Part shown: positions 1 through 11,791 of the stretch, piece by piece
How positions within the stretch are numbered: position 1 is the first letter of the stretch
Layout: each line of letters starts with the position of its first letter
Made by a program: the position numbers and the translations under genes
Assembly: GCA_001584585.1 (NCBI GenBank)
Contig: LSYV01000036.1
Location: 203,464-267,463, forward strand
Origin: Gonium pectorale
Taxonomy: Eukaryota > Chlorophyta > Chlorophyceae > Chlamydomonadales > Volvocaceae
DNA: 64,000 nt
Reading direction: 5' to 3'
The notes under the pieces: model-generated
The model's input: the letters and a program-made list of their open reading frames with translations, nothing else
Databases searched by the model: none
Told to the model about the DNA's origin: nothing

Positions 1-762
1 TCCCTGCATCCCTCCCTCTACCCCACCAATCGCCCGGATCGCAGCGACGACGACAGCGCCGTACACCGCGACGGCAACGACTGCCTCAGCGAGGATGACA
101 CGTCCGCGTCGTACCGCCTGATGCTCGCCGACGCGGCGGCGGCGGCGGGTGGCGGCGGCGGCCAGGCGGCCAGGCGGGCCATGCCCAGCGACGAGGAGGT
201 CAAGGCGGCCGCGGCGGCGGTGCTCCGAGGTGCGTCGGATCGGCCTCCGACGCAGCGAGGTCGCTGTTCCTCGTGCGACTAGCCAACAGGGGGGCCCCAA
301 TACGGGAGCATCTGGGTTTGTCAGAAGGGTTGGGCCAGGCTGCAGGCACAGGGCGGCGGCGCCGTCGGCTGCTGTTTTTTCACGCCGTACCGTGTGTTCG
401 AGGAGGGCCATGGACAGCCAGTACCGGCAGTAGTGTTTTACTGGCCCTCTAGATGGGAGCCTGTATCTGGCGAATCAATCAATCAATCAATCGTGCATCA
501 TGTCCCGTTGCACCAACTTCATATGTTCGGTCCCCCCCCCTCGTTCCTTCCAACCCTCTAATCCCCCTCGTTCCGGTCCGCCGCAGTGTCCGACGTGAGC
601 CGCGTCAACATGAAGAATCTCATGGCGGCCCTCCAGGAGCGCTTTGGCGTGGATCTGACCGCCAAGAGGCAGTGGATCCAGAAGTACGCCGCCGGGTTCG
701 CGGACGAGCAGGCCAAAGCCAGATCTGGATCCCGACCCGGCATCACGTCCAGTGGCCGCTAG
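1..762 (+). CDS. DEK_C-domain protein, 3' end only
   Basis: Only the last two exons (to 229, then 587-762) lie in the window; the reading frame is open at the left edge. The first is an acidic, Asp/Ser-rich linker followed by Ala and Gly runs. Joined in phase (G|TG), they encode a domain beginning SDEEVKAAAAAVLR and running through VNMKNLMAALQERFGVDL to AKRQWIQKYAAGF. This matches the DEK C-terminal fold: a short first helix, then a Leu/Phe-rich helix pair ending in a basic Arg/Lys stretch. In DEK and in several SWIB or chromatin proteins this domain binds DNA or other proteins, so a chromatin role is inferred. The tail ends in a short Ser/Gly-rich stretch. The upstream domain content is unknown. 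Confidence 0.7.
472..493. repeat. (AATC)n microsatellite in an intron
   Basis: Five tandem AATC units inside the last intron of the DEK_C-domain gene. Confidence 0.9.
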
Positions 763-2736
763 TCCGGTGCCTGCGGGGAGGGGGGATGGGCTGCTGCGCA
801 GCCTGGAAGATTGAATTTCGCCGCCTGACCTCGAAAGGTCACGCCCCCGATGGAGTTTGGGTCGCCTGCCGAATTTTGCAGCCGATCCACCGATTGCTAG
901 TGCCGCCGCTGCCCCTGAGACAGGGGACCGTCTTTGCTGGTGCACTTCCATCCACAGTGACTGCAAGGCCGCTTCGTGGTGGGTTGAGGGTGGTGTCTGG
1001 GGCGGAAGGGGAAGGGGGGGTATCGGAGCCCGCGCATGGTGGCCGCGTTGTGCTGGGCTGTGGCGTCGCGTTCCAGATCTGTTGATGCACCTGTGGACGG
1101 GGCAGCGGCCTGCGGGCCATGCCATCCCAGGCGGAAGACCTGGCGTACCTGGGAGATTACGGCACGGTGCTGCCGTGCGGCAGTAAACAGCACAACTTTT
1201 CGCGGGATGGACGATCATGCCGAGACGCCAGGGGGGGCTTGTGCAGCCAAGCCGCGGACTCGTTTCGGGTGCGTAGCCGCCTTGGTTTACAATTGGGCAT
1301 GCGTTACGTGGCCTCCTCTACCAGGGGCTGCCCTGCAATGGCACTAATGCACACTACCAGCCACGAAGGCACCACCGTACCAACGCTTGTGGTAAAAAAG
1401 AGAAACCTGCACAGAAAATGGGCGGTAACTCTTCTGACGCACGGCGCACATCAACGCACGCGTGGGCAGCTCAGCATACCATGCGTGGAGAGCTGTTACG
1501 GTACCCGAGGTGTGGCGACACACGAAGGGGACAAGGATATGCAGGAGGGACAGGCGGGTGGGCGAATGCCCCGTGGAATGTACCGCACCCGTACAGGCAG
1601 GCTGCCGTATGACGGCCGCCTGGCCACGCGACATGTGGGGCACCCATGCCGCTTAGCCCTTGGCCCCCACGGCTTTGACGGACGTGTAACATGTAACCCG
1701 CTTACCCGCCGCGCCGACGCCTTCCATGCAGTGACACCAAAAGCCTGCGGCAGCCGCAGCCAGCTCCAGGCCGCCTGCAGGCACCCGACACCTCACACAG
1801 CACGCCAGGTGCCCCTGCATGCGGCACACACAAAAAGACCACCCGGTACTGCCGCCCCGCAGCCAAACCCACGCGCGACAGGCGCCGCCATGACCAGGGC
1901 CCCCACCTGCTGTCGGCCGCAGGCCGCTAAACAGCGGCGCGGGGGCGTCAGGTGGCCCCATCCTGCCGGAGACACGTCCACACGAATGCACCCCCAGCCT
2001 GGCGGCCCACGGCGGTTGCAGGTCTCCGCCAACCGGAACGACCTGTACGGCGCAACCGCCTGTGATGGCCACCACCTCCAGATGCCGCCCAGCAGCCCCC
2101 TCCTACACTGATGAAAAGCACAGGCAGTACTAAGGTACTTCAATTCTCCAGTGCATTGGCTCTGCACTACCCACCCGGGGACCCGTTTCCCTTCTTCATT
2201 ACCACAAGGGGACGCTGGAAGGCGCGGCAGGAGTGGCAGCTTCCCTGCCCTTGCCTCCAATGGCTGCATCGTTGCATCGTTGCATGCCTCTGCCCGCCTG
2301 CCTTAGATCCCCTTACCCGTAGCACCGTCCACACATCCGTGCAGTCGTACATGTGAAGCGTATACATGTGCATAAGCATAATGGTCATAGATAACGACGC
2401 TTCAACCAAGCCAGCAAGCCGACCGCCCAACCGTCAACTCCAACCTTCCGGGCCCTAATGCAGCACATGCCGCACCGCGCGGTGGACAACCTGCAGGCAC
2501 CGCAACCGCAACCGCAACCTGCACGGCGGACAGTCTGACAGACCACCTGACTACCTACTGCCAACTGCCAACTACCAACTACCAACGCCTCCCAGCCTAA
2601 CCCGGCCGGCCGGCCATCTCGCACTCCGGTAGGTGAGCGCCGCAGCCGTCCGTACGTCCGTACGTACGTGCGTCCGTACGTCCGTAAGTCCGTACGTCCG
2701 TACGCCCGTAAGTCCGCTTGTGCGGCCGCCGTCGTG
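763..2736. other. Intergenic, 3' UTR of left gene plus simple repeats
   Basis: No convincing exon is seen on either strand. Two overlapping TGTAA motifs near 1685-1697 are possible green-algal poly(A) signals for the DEK_C gene. Around 1390-1420 there is a short A-rich stretch (AAAAAAGAGAAACCTGCA) that recurs elsewhere in the window. The long ORFs here are typical GC-rich random frames. Confidence 0.5.
2647..2716. repeat. CGTACGTC-type microsatellite
   Basis: An imperfect run of CGTACGTC/CGTAAGTC units just downstream of the stop codon of the ciliary-type gene on the minus strand. It probably lies in that gene's 3' UTR. Confidence 0.9.
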
Positions 2737-5552
2737 TCACTTCTTCACCTCGTACGAGCGGGGCAGGTACTGCGGTCGCAGGTACTCGGTCTTGCTGATG
2801 GTGAAGCCCTTTTGCCAGTGCTTGTTGGCCCTCTCGGGATTCCACGACTGCCCGATCATGCGATGCGCGTCGCCGTCGTTGAACCTGCGTGAGACAGGCG
2901 CAACAGGGCGCACAGCTCGGCACAGTGGCCGGCCATGCTGACCCTGTCCTCAAGCACGAGCCCGCCCTCCCCCCCTTGCCTTCACCGCGCCTCGCCCAGC
3001 TGCCTCCGGTGCCCCCCACCACGCTCCACCCCGCAGTGCCTCGCCTGGCCCCAGACGGCATGCGCCCCGCAGGCTTCCATAACTCGGAGCGCCTGCCAAC
3101 CTCTTTGAGTCCCACCTGAACGGAGGGACGCCCCTCCCCCTCCCCCCTCGGGGACGGCATCCGCCTTAGGCCTCTCCAGGGAGAACGCCCTTTCCCAAAT
3201 CCGAGCCCCTCTCCAAGCCCCTCTCCAGGCCCCACCCCACCTGCGCACGCTGCTGTTCATGGAGCTGAGCGGCCGGTTGTCCAGCGCGGGCGACACCGAC
3301 ACGCTGCGCGCGTCCTTGTAGTCGTACGATCCGGGGCCCAGGCGGGTGCGGTAGTCGTCCTTGCGGGGCGGCTGCGTGGAGGAGCTGGCGCCCATGTTCC
3401 TGCGGAGGCGGGGAGGCGGGATGGGGGATGGGGGATGGGGGATGGGGGATGAGGGGCGGGGCGTCAAGTAAGGCATCTTGCGGGGACGGCCAGGGGTGGT
3501 ATGGTTGCGGGGACGCGGTGGAGTGGCCCAGCAATGCATGCGGTTCGAGGCGTTGAGACGCGCACCGGCTCCAGCATGCGGCCTGGACCGCGACTGACTG
3601 CCGTGCAAACCGCACCCCTGGCAGGTTGCCGCCGGTCCAGCATGGAGGTATGGAGGTGTGGAGGATCGGTGCGTGTGTGTGTGGTGTGACAATGCTCATA
3701 GGTCCTATGTGGAGGATCGGTGCCTGTGTGTGTCGTGCCTGCGTATGTGTCGTGCCAACGTCTATAGGTCATGGGCTCATGGCGTGTTCTGTTCTCGCCT
3801 GCCGGGGACAGCTGTCCCCGCTGTGCGGCATGCGGCAGCAGCAGCAGCAGCCGACCCAGCTGTTCCCGAGTCCCGGGTTTCGACAGGTCCCCGCCGAGAC
3901 AGCCGCTCGAGTCTCGTTTACACCAGGTCCCCCGGGCCTGCGCCGCTACCCGTTCCGGTGTCCGGTGGCAGCTGTATGCGTCCCGGGGGGGGGGGGCTGC
4001 GCCGCTCACCGGTAGCTGACGGGTGACTTGACCACCGCGGTGTAGAGCGAGCAGCGGTTCTTGGACAGGTGGCAGTCCACGTCGTACACCACGTCGGGCG
4101 CCTCCGTCATGAGCGGCCGGTCGGGGAAGCGCTTGTACCGGGAGCGGTGGATCGAGTAGTTGATGGCGGTCGTCTCAACCGACTTGGCCACGCTCACGGG
4201 CGCGTGGTCCTTCAGCCTGCGGCGTTGCGGGAGCGAGCGGGGTTGGCGGAGGGCGAGGTCGCCGTGGCTGACCCACGGGTCACAGCCCAGTGCCCGTGCC
4301 GGCCAGACGGGCGGTCCCCGTGTACGCCTCACGGCCGACTTGGCCACGCTCACGGCCGGTTCTTCACGAAGGCGATAGATGCTCGAGTGCGCAGCCCCGC
4401 GCGTGCCTCACCCCCCTTCAATCCACATCGCCAGCCACGTTCCGCGCGTGCGCAGTGACGGCTCGCCGGCGCCCGCGCAGGGCCACGGGCAGCCCGACCG
4501 GGCGCAGCGCACTCGTGCGGTCGGGCTGCCCGTCGGCGGGGCCACGGGCACTCATCCTCGCCGCGGCTTGGCGACCGCCTTGACGTGAGGTTGTGGCGGC
4601 CAAGGAAAGCGCGCGCGCCACTTGGGGGGCGTGCCCGTGTACGCAGCACCCCGTGACGGGGGCCCAACCCCCGTCGGGCTTACCCATGGCCGCGGGCCCA
4701 GCTCTCCATCCCCCCGCCCCCCCCCGCCCCGCACCCCCCTCCCCGTCCCCCCCTGCCCCGCCACAGCCACTGGTATGGCCCACGCGCCGCCCCCCCCCCT
4801 GCACGCGCCCACCCACCTCTCCGGGTCGTAGAACACGTCCGTCACGGGCGAGCTCCACGGCCGCGAGAAGCGGGGCGCCTGGCTGTCGAAGACCGCCGCA
4901 TAGAAGCGACGGGAGTCTGCGGAGCGCATGGCGGGGCGGGGGAGGGAGGGAGGGAGGAGAGGGGGCGGTGTGAGCACCGTGGGCGTATCCCGCGAACTCA
5001 ATCTGCGGGTCTTTGGGGGCCGGCAGTGGCTCCCTGAGGATGCTGGCCTGGGGTGAAGGGTTTAGATTTTGCTGGGATAAAACAGAAAAAGCTCTAAGGG
5101 TAGGCCGCCGAACCAAAGGAGTGAGAACGACAAGGAGTGCCCCAGCGCTGCGAGAAAAGAGCGAGGGGTGTGAGGGGCCGTACACATGTGGCATGTGATG
5201 TCAGGAGCCAGGCGGGGAAGGGGTGATATGGCAGGGGTTAAGCAGAAGAGCGCAGTCCAGGAGCGCATGTATGTGAACGGCGGCCTTGACTTGGCGCCCG
5301 CGTCCTCCGGCACTGTCAGTGAACCCACCAGCATTCAGGTCTTTGCAAGGGGGGCGTGTGACTGCAAATTCCGCCGCCCAAATGGGCCCCACGCTATCCT
5401 CTCTCCCCCTTCGCCCTTCCCCCGCGGTAGAACAGAAACCCACCTCTGCAGTCGCTGGCGACGGACTTCTTGTGACCCGTGTCGATGTCGTAGGCGCCGA
5501 AGGGAACTACTTCACGCGGCGCCTCAGCTAACCGGGGGGCATTCGACCTCAT
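2737..5552 (-). CDS. Small ciliary-type protein (PG-rich-repeat-like)
   Basis: Five exons (5552-5444, 4916-4817, 4216-4010, 3399-3241, 2884-2737) join in phase to give 240 residues. I chose the start MRSNAPRLAEAPREVV; a Met lies 23 codons upstream in the same frame. The protein has short segments such as SQAPRFSRPW, SRYKRFPDRPLM and LGPGSYDYKDARS, separated by low-complexity linkers. GPGSY-type and PRF-type motifs are typical of sperm-tail PG-rich repeat and other microtubule inner or surface proteins of cilia. Assignment to cilia is therefore inferred from motif style and length, and no specific FAP name is claimed. The C-terminus is basic (YLPRSYEVKK). The gene is head-to-head with the GT31 gene. 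Confidence 0.6.
3419..3451. repeat. GATGGGGG tandem repeat in an intron
   Basis: Four copies of an 8-base GATGGGGG unit just upstream of the exon starting at 3399 (minus strand), in its polypyrimidine-side intron. Confidence 0.9.
4180..4352. repeat. Partial duplication of a coding segment
   Basis: The block CGACTTGGCCACGCTCACGG occurs twice, at about 4180-4199 inside exon 3 of the ciliary-type gene and again at about 4329-4348 in the preceding intron. On the minus strand both copies encode SVAKS. The intronic copy is followed by an unrelated frame, so it looks like a partial exon duplication rather than a used exon. Confidence 0.7.
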
Positions 5553-6708
5553 AACTTGGTAGCGACGAGGCGAGACTGCAGACGGTACAAGAACCTGGCG
5601 GTAAGGAAACCGCCCATGCAAGTAACAGCAATGCCTCCCCCCTACCCCCTAGCATACCTGACACGCTCTTCGCTATAGTCATTTTGTGTCCCGCGTCCGT
5701 GTCATAGAACGCTGCACCATGGGCACCGCGTGTAAGGAGGCGTCTGCATCATGGTTATCTCTGCAGTCCTATTGCATTGTACCTGGCGCGGATTGTTCCT
5801 CCCACGCCTGCATCCTTGCACCTTGGCGCGCTTGGCCAACAAACGCACCGCTATCACGTAACTGCTAAAACGGACACGCAGCAAGTAGGAAGATGCAGAG
5901 GCAAGCCGATATGTGCCAAATGTATTGGTATCCGCCCGGTAACGCGGCTCGTAGTCGTAACCTCTTAGAGGAAGCCGATGGTCACAGTTATCTTATAGTT
6001 TTAGAATGCTTTGGGCCGCTTCCTTGCAGTATAGCATACTTGCAAGCGGTAGCACCCTGACAAGCTCCGTACTGCTGGCCGTTAAGGTTCGTTAGGGACT
6101 TAGGGTATCGGCTCCTCGCCCTCACCCGACGGCCTTTGGTGCCGCTCCCCACCAGCTCACGCTTCTGTTTCTCACTCCAATATATGGGGTTCCGAGCAAG
6201 CTAAAGGACAGGGCCAACCCGCCTAACCAGTCCTATGTGCAAACAAGTAGAGAGGTGACGCCCTCTTCTTTTGCATCTTCCACTGAGGAGGGCAGCGCCT
6301 TTGGCCACACACACACCCATCCGCACACGTATCCGGCATGCCAAGTGGGAGGCACGGTGGGAGGGCCCGTCTTGTGTGTGTGCTTGCAAGCACTCCGAGT
6401 ACGCCCACACTGATCCCAAGCGTGCAGCATGGAACTTTAGGTATGGCGGAGGCTGCTTAAGCTCTAACTTGACACCTGGCGAATGCCGTACTCGAGCATT
6501 ATGTACGGCTATCACACCGTGTGCTGTGCATGCTGTGCGACGTCAGACAGCAGAGCCCCGAGTGCTCCATGTTAGGTGCCATGCGGCTGAGGCTTAGTTG
6601 AGGCTTCACCGAGGCGAGGAGCTGGTACTACCAACTCAACTGCCCGCTGTCCTTGCAAGCAAGCGCTTTGCCCAACTGGTTGAGCAGTCCAATATCTGAG
6701 CGTGAGCG
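5553..6708. promoter_or_regulatory. Divergent intergenic region, ciliary-type gene / GT31 gene
   Basis: 1.16 kb between two divergent start codons. It is less GC-rich than the flanking coding DNA. No exon was found for either gene, although a signal-anchor exon of the GT31 gene could be hidden here. No specific promoter element is recognised. Confidence 0.4.
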
Positions 6709-9700
6709 ATGGATGTTGACGACCGGCCCACTACGTCGGATGCGCAAGCACCTCGGCTCCACATCTTCATTTGCTCGGCAGGTCGCAACACCGCGCGGCG
6801 CCAGTCTCTCCGACGGAGGTGATAGCGAACTTGTATGTCTTTGTGAAATGAAGGGCGAATGAACTTGAGATCGCCCTCGCAGCTGGTTCACGTACCTTGA
6901 AGAGGGCAGCCCACTGCCCGAATACTACAGAGACCATGTAACGATCCGATTTGTTATTTCAATGGAGGAGCAGTCAGAAGAGCTGGCAGCCGAACAGGTG
7001 AGCGTGCGGGTGCATCGGGCACCTGGTGGCTGCTCGCCGGCACCCTAGTGCGGGCGACCGCCTCCAAGCTCGCCTCAGTTGACTTCCCATATGCTGCGAC
7101 CGTCTCCGTGGTGTCCATTCGTCCCTGCGAGTCGGCAACCGTTTTACTTTACCCTGTGTCCGAACCATGGGTCTAACGCAGGCACAGCACGGAGACATTG
7201 TTTACGTCGACGCTCCTCCCGGCTATGAAAACCTCTGGCGTAAGGTGAGATTTCTAGCGCCTACATCGCGGACAGTTCACCTCTTGGTGCACCTCCACGT
7301 TGCACGTTGAACGGTGCGCTTCCACGGTGCGCTTAGTCGAGCCAATGGCAGGGACCGGCTCCGGCTGCAGATGACAGATTAAAGGCTCCCCCGACTGCAA
7401 GCTCCTGTAGCAGATTACAGATTACAGGCTGCAAGCTCCCCCGGCTCCCCCGGCTGCAAGCTCCTGTACCGCGCGCCCCCTTGCTGCCCCCCTGTCCCCA
7501 GTCCCTCGCCTTCTTGGCCTGGCTGGAGGCCCGCAGTAGAGAGGAAGCCGGGGCAGACACGTACGACGCGTACGACTTTGCGATGCACGCTGATGACGAC
7601 AGCTACATACGGCTCGACCTGCTCCTTCCCCTCATGGTGGGTCCCCTCATGGTTGCGGGGATTCCTACGAGGCACACGGACGGCAGGGGAGGGGGCCGGA
7701 GCTGCATGCGGCGAACCTGCAGCACCATCCGTGTGGCTTGGTGATCGCGTTGGAAAGCACGGGCCTGTCCTCCCGGAGGGTCCGTTGAGCTGCGCTGCGC
7801 GTCCGTGTTTTCGGCTTCCGACTGCGGCCAGCTGCGACTTGTATCCTAATCACCTGGGACCCTCACAGGCGGCGTGGCCCCGCCAACGGCTGTACTGGGG
7901 ATACTTCTGGGACGGCACCGGCAACCGAGCGACGGCGCCCATCCGGAACCCCGCCAACAAGTCGTACATGCCGTATGAACAGGTACCGAGATTGGTATGA
8001 GAGCTTCCGCCTTGCGCCAGCAGGCAGCGCGGTTGCGACGTCATGAGGTGGTTGGCGTAACTTGGGCCCCCATGGGCTGGCCGTGTGCACTCAGCAGTCT
8101 GTGGCGGCGCCCGTGACATGCGACTGCCCGTGGGCTGGCCGAGCGAGCACGCAGCAGCAGCGACGATGATGAATGTGACACAAGTGCCGGGTGGCGTTTC
8201 ATGGGTAGAGTAATCAGAGGGGCATTCGACGTCACCGCAAACGCCCCAAAGTTCGGGCGCTCGGCCTTTTCACCGCACCCTAAGTACGTCTGGAGACCCC
8301 AACCGCAACCCACAACACCACTGTTGCGGCGCAGTACCCGCTGGAGTTCTACCCGCCCTTTGCGAGCGGCTGCGGCTTCGTGCTGTCGCGGGACCTGGTC
8401 CAGGCGCTGCTGCAGCAGCCGCTTCCCGACTACCGCTTGTTGGTGAGTTCAGGACCGCGTTTGGGCCTCAAGGGGATTGGATAGGGCATGGCCGCGTGTC
8501 CGCGGGAAGGAGTCGGTTGGATAGAGGCAGGACCGCAGGAGACGGGCGACCCTGCGCTGCGAGTAGCGGGCATGAGCAGTGGTGAGGAGCGCAGCGGGAA
8601 ACCGGGCCAAGGGGCGTGGCGGGTTAAGACGACGAGGGGGTTTAGCGCATCGCGTCGGAGCGGCGCGCGGGGTAAGTGGGCGGGCAGCAAAGCAGGAGGC
8701 GGGCAGCGGGGGTTGGGAATTGGGGGTCGCCCATACAGTCGCCCGAGTCATCCCCTCTCCCTCTCGCCCGCGCACTCTTTTTCCCGGCGCAGGACCCGCC
8801 CTTCGGCGTCCACCTGTGCGGCCCGCCCGGCCTGTGCGTGCTGCCGGAGGGCCCCGTGGCGCCCGCCCACGACGACCGCGTGCGGCCCTACCGGCCGATC
8901 CCCATCTTCCGGCCCGACACGCTGGTGCAGCACTACCTGCGGCCCGAGGAGATGCGGCCGTTCCACCAACAGGTGAGGCGGCCTGGTCCTTTGGGGGGGA
9001 GGGCCATGCAGTGCTGGACAGGCGGCATGGGCTGGGGGCTGAGGTGGCGGATTGGCCAGGCGGCGAGGTGGCATTCGAGGCGGGCTTTTAGGGCGGTTGC
9101 ACATGAAGACATGATGGTGCTTCGCCGGCAGGCGAGCCGCCGCCGTAGGGCGCTGGCTGCTAGGTCATCACACCGGCACGCGTGCGAGACGCTCGTGCGC
9201 GGGCCTCAGTCCCCATCCCCATCAGGAGCCGCTCATGTGACGTGCTGGATGCTCCGGGTCAGACCATGGATGCTCTGGGTCAGGCTCTGTATGCTCCGGG
9301 TCAGGCCCTCGAGTACCGACAGTATAAGAGCTAGCGGCTGGTGGCAGTGCACCCGGTCAGCCGCTGCGTCGGACGTGCGGAGTGGGTTGTGTATATATGC
9401 CCGTAGAGGCTGCCTTCCCCGTTTCTGGTTCTCTTTTGTTGTTGGCCACTTGCACCCCAACCAGCGGACGGCCGTTCAAGGGGTTTTGAACTGGAGCGAC
9501 CTGGGCTGGGCTGGGGCGAGGAGGGGGGAGCCGGAGGCCGTTCTCCCTGTGGGTACGGTCGTGCCAATATGCAGCCGTACGGGTTACTACAAGTTCTGGT
9601 GCTCAGTGGCCCCAGGGCATGCGCTGTGGAGTGTGGACGCCTCGGTGTTGTGGACCCCTCACTTACGACGCATCAGCCGGCCTCCCAAGGGGCCAAGCCA

Positions 9701-10193
9701 GAGGCAACGGACGCAGACATGCGCGACAGACATGCCGTTCGGCGCCTCCCCACATCACCTCCCAATTTGCGAGGCCCACATGAACCCGCCTGAACTCGCC
9801 TGAACCCGAGCAACGGTCGGCAAAATAAGCCGCGACTGCTCGCAGAGCTTGAGCATCGAAGAAGGGCGAACCCCCCGTTGCGCCTTAAGATGCACCACCA
9901 GCGTAAGCACAACACGGCAGCGCCCGTAGCTTGATCCTTGGTACGTGGCCCACCGCAGAGCACGGATTCTCCGCTCGGCGCCCACAAACCCCCGAAATCC
10001 ACAATCTGTAACCCCTACCAGTCATATCTCATATCTCATATGCCCACCATGCGCGCCCTCGTGCCACCCATGGCCCCCGCAGGCGCTGGAGGCGGCCCGC
10101 GGACCCGAGCCCTCCTGCCCAGCGCCGCACCAGGCGGGCGCGCCCGCGGAGCTGTACGATACATTGGTCAGCCTGGGCCTTCTCAGACGGTGA
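6709..10193 (+). CDS. GT31-family beta-1,3-glycosyltransferase
   Basis: Eight exons (6709-6818, 6883-6997, 7182-7244, 7502-7636, 7869-7982, 8335-8442, 8793-8972, 10083-10193) join in phase to 311 residues. The order of motifs is that of the Galactosyl_T (GT31) fold: HIFICSAGRNTARRQSLRR followed by SWF (the conserved R-R-x-x-I/L-R-x-S/T-W), GDIVYVDAPPGYENL, the metal-binding MHADDDSYI (DxD type), and PFASGCGFVLSRDLVQAL. Family members transfer galactose or GlcNAc to glycoproteins and proteoglycan linkers in the Golgi. The start ATG is preceded in frame by a TGA, and no N-terminal membrane anchor is visible. Either an upstream exon was missed or the enzyme lacks the usual type II anchor. After the fold comes a Pro-rich tail ending YDTLVSLGLLRR. 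A TGTAA at about 10396 is a plausible poly(A) signal. Confidence 0.85.
9237..9312. repeat. Three ~21-bp tandem repeats in GT31 intron 7
   Basis: Three imperfect copies of GATGCTCCGGGTCAGRCC in the long last intron of the glycosyltransferase gene. Confidence 0.8.
9393..9450 (-). repeat. Dispersed repeat copy in GT31 intron
   Basis: Read on the minus strand this contains AAAAGAGAACCAGAAACGGG and then GGAAGGCAGCCTCTA. This nearly exactly matches 49404-49460 on the plus strand and is similar to copies near 34830 and 35575. Confidence 0.75.
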
Positions 10194-10833
10194 CGCGCGG
10201 CCCTCGGGCCGTGGCGCCTTGCCCCCCTGGCCACCCCCCACCCATGTGGCTCGCCCGCCAAGCGCCAACGTCCCATGCGGGCCCCTCCGTGACGGCGGTT
10301 CCGCTCGGGTGTTTGCCTGTGGTGCGATACGCCCGTCATCGCAGCGTTCCGTACCGCACCCTGCAGGCCGTGCGGCCGTCTACCACGGCTGCCTTGTAAC
10401 CAGTTCTGTGTCTGTCCGGCAGCGGCCCACCACGCTCCGCACCACATGGTGTGCCTGTACCCAAGCAGCCCACACAACTAGAGGTCTAGAGCCCAGTGTT
10501 GCAGCTCCGGCATTGCCATAGGAATGGGGCCGGGAATGCTCGAATGCTGTCGAAGCGGGAATCCCGGTCCGTAGGCTCCATCAAGTAACGCCCCTGCTTC
10601 ATCTGCTCCATGCTAGGGGGGGAGGGCTGCGTCACCTTCAGGGCCCCAACCCCCAAGCACCCAACAACGCTAGCCGACCCGCTCGGCCCTGGGAACCAGC
10701 CGCGCAGCGGGCGCGCTGGTCCATAACCCTGCACGCAAAAACGCCAGCCGACCCGCTCGGCCTTGGGGACTAGTCGCGCCACAGCCGCGCTGGTCCACAA
10801 GCCCGCACGCAATGGGAGCTGTTCGTGCTCCCA
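10194..10833. other. Tail-to-tail intergenic region, GT31 / NAA38
   Basis: The two genes converge here. It holds the TGTAA candidate for the GT31 gene near 10396 and a two-copy tandem duplication next to the NAA38 stop. No exon is supported. Confidence 0.5.
10671..10815. repeat. Two ~70-bp imperfect tandem copies
   Basis: Both copies begin near GCCGACCCGCTCGGCC and end GCGCTGGTCCA followed by CGCACGCAA, spaced about 72 bases apart. They sit just 3' of the NAA38 stop codon. Confidence 0.8.
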
Positions 10834-11478
10834 TCACGCTGCCGCTTGACACGCTCCCGGCGCGTAGCCCTCCACCAGCTTGAGCATGCCCATCTCCTCG
10901 TCCAGGCTCGCCTGTGCGGGCCGCCATTGCAGCGAGGCCAAACATTTGGCTACGGGTCGTGATGTGGTGCGTTTCAGAGCAGCCAGGTCAAGGATTGAAT
11001 CGGTCTCGTCTATAGCTATTTCAGGCGAAGGCAGCGGTACCTGGTCCCCAGCCTCGTGCTTTCCATACACCGTGTCACAGCCAGCCCAGCCCTGACCCAT
11101 GGACCGCCGCCAACCGACCTCGATCTCCACCTTGGCCTGCTGGGCAATCGGCACAAGCACAAGCCCCATATGCCGCTGCTCGCTGTTCCCTGACGCCGAC
11201 ACAAGCTGCTCAAAGGTGCAGCTCAGGATGATGTTGCCCTGCTTGTCCAAGCAAGTGAAGTCCCCTTCCAATATGCGCCCAGAGGTAAGCGTCACCTGCG
11301 AAAGTAGTTCCCCTTTAGAAGCGGATCAAAGGCAACGGCGCCGCTCGCCAGGTTGTCTCATCCCCGGGCCACGAAGCATTGCCAGCCGACAATTGCTCAC
11401 TCTGAACTTCCGGTAGAGTAGCGATCGCACATCCTTTATCGATTTGGGTTGGGTTTGGGGTTCGGTCGTGCCTGACAT
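10834..11478 (-). CDS. NAA38: NatC auxiliary subunit NAA38 (LSM-domain protein)
   Basis: Two exons: 11478-11401 (MSGTTEPQTQPKSIKDVRSL to LYRKFR) and 11295-10834, joined in phase 0. The protein has the Sm-like fold: LYRKFRVTLTSGRILEGDF, then CLDKQGNIILSCTFEQ, then the second Sm motif RHMGLVLVPIAQQAKVEIEV. The last element is close to the LGLAMVPG...VSIEV signature of NAA38/LSMD1, the small subunit of the NatC N-terminal acetyltransferase (with NAA30 and NAA35) that acetylates Met-hydrophobic N termini co-translationally. The fold is complete by about residue 85. The remaining ~94 codons to the stop at 10834 show no domain and may be a real extension or partly an unspliced intron. The start codon lies 313 bases from that of the divergent coiled-coil gene. 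Confidence 0.8.
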
Positions 11479-11791
11479 TGTTCACTCGCGTGCAAAAGCT
11501 GGCGCTAGTTTGATGGCTAGGTGCGAGCTCTTAATCGGATTATTGGGCTGGCTTGTCCTTGCTGCCTCGTATACGGCAAAACCATCTTGAAGCTAAGCGA
11601 GGGCTTGCAGTTTCGGACCTAGTAAGATACTCAGTGCATAGCGGCAGCACGCAGTTGCTATAATCATAGAGTTACAGCCCACCAAACATCCGCATGCTTC
11701 TGATGCCTTTGCTTCGAAACTACAGAAGCACGCATCTGGAGCCAAAATGACGTAACAATAGCACGAGTGTTTTCTGCCTTACACGAGCCGG
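11479..11791. promoter_or_regulatory. Compact divergent promoter, NAA38 / coiled-coil gene
   Basis: 313 bases separate two divergent ATGs, and the region is AT-richer than its surroundings. It must carry both 5' UTRs and both core promoters. No named element was identified. Confidence 0.5.

Noticed and set aside
9400..9803. Plus-strand ORF following GT31 exon 7
   Set aside because: It is intron read-through. The in-phase last exon at 10083 gives a clean end to the protein.
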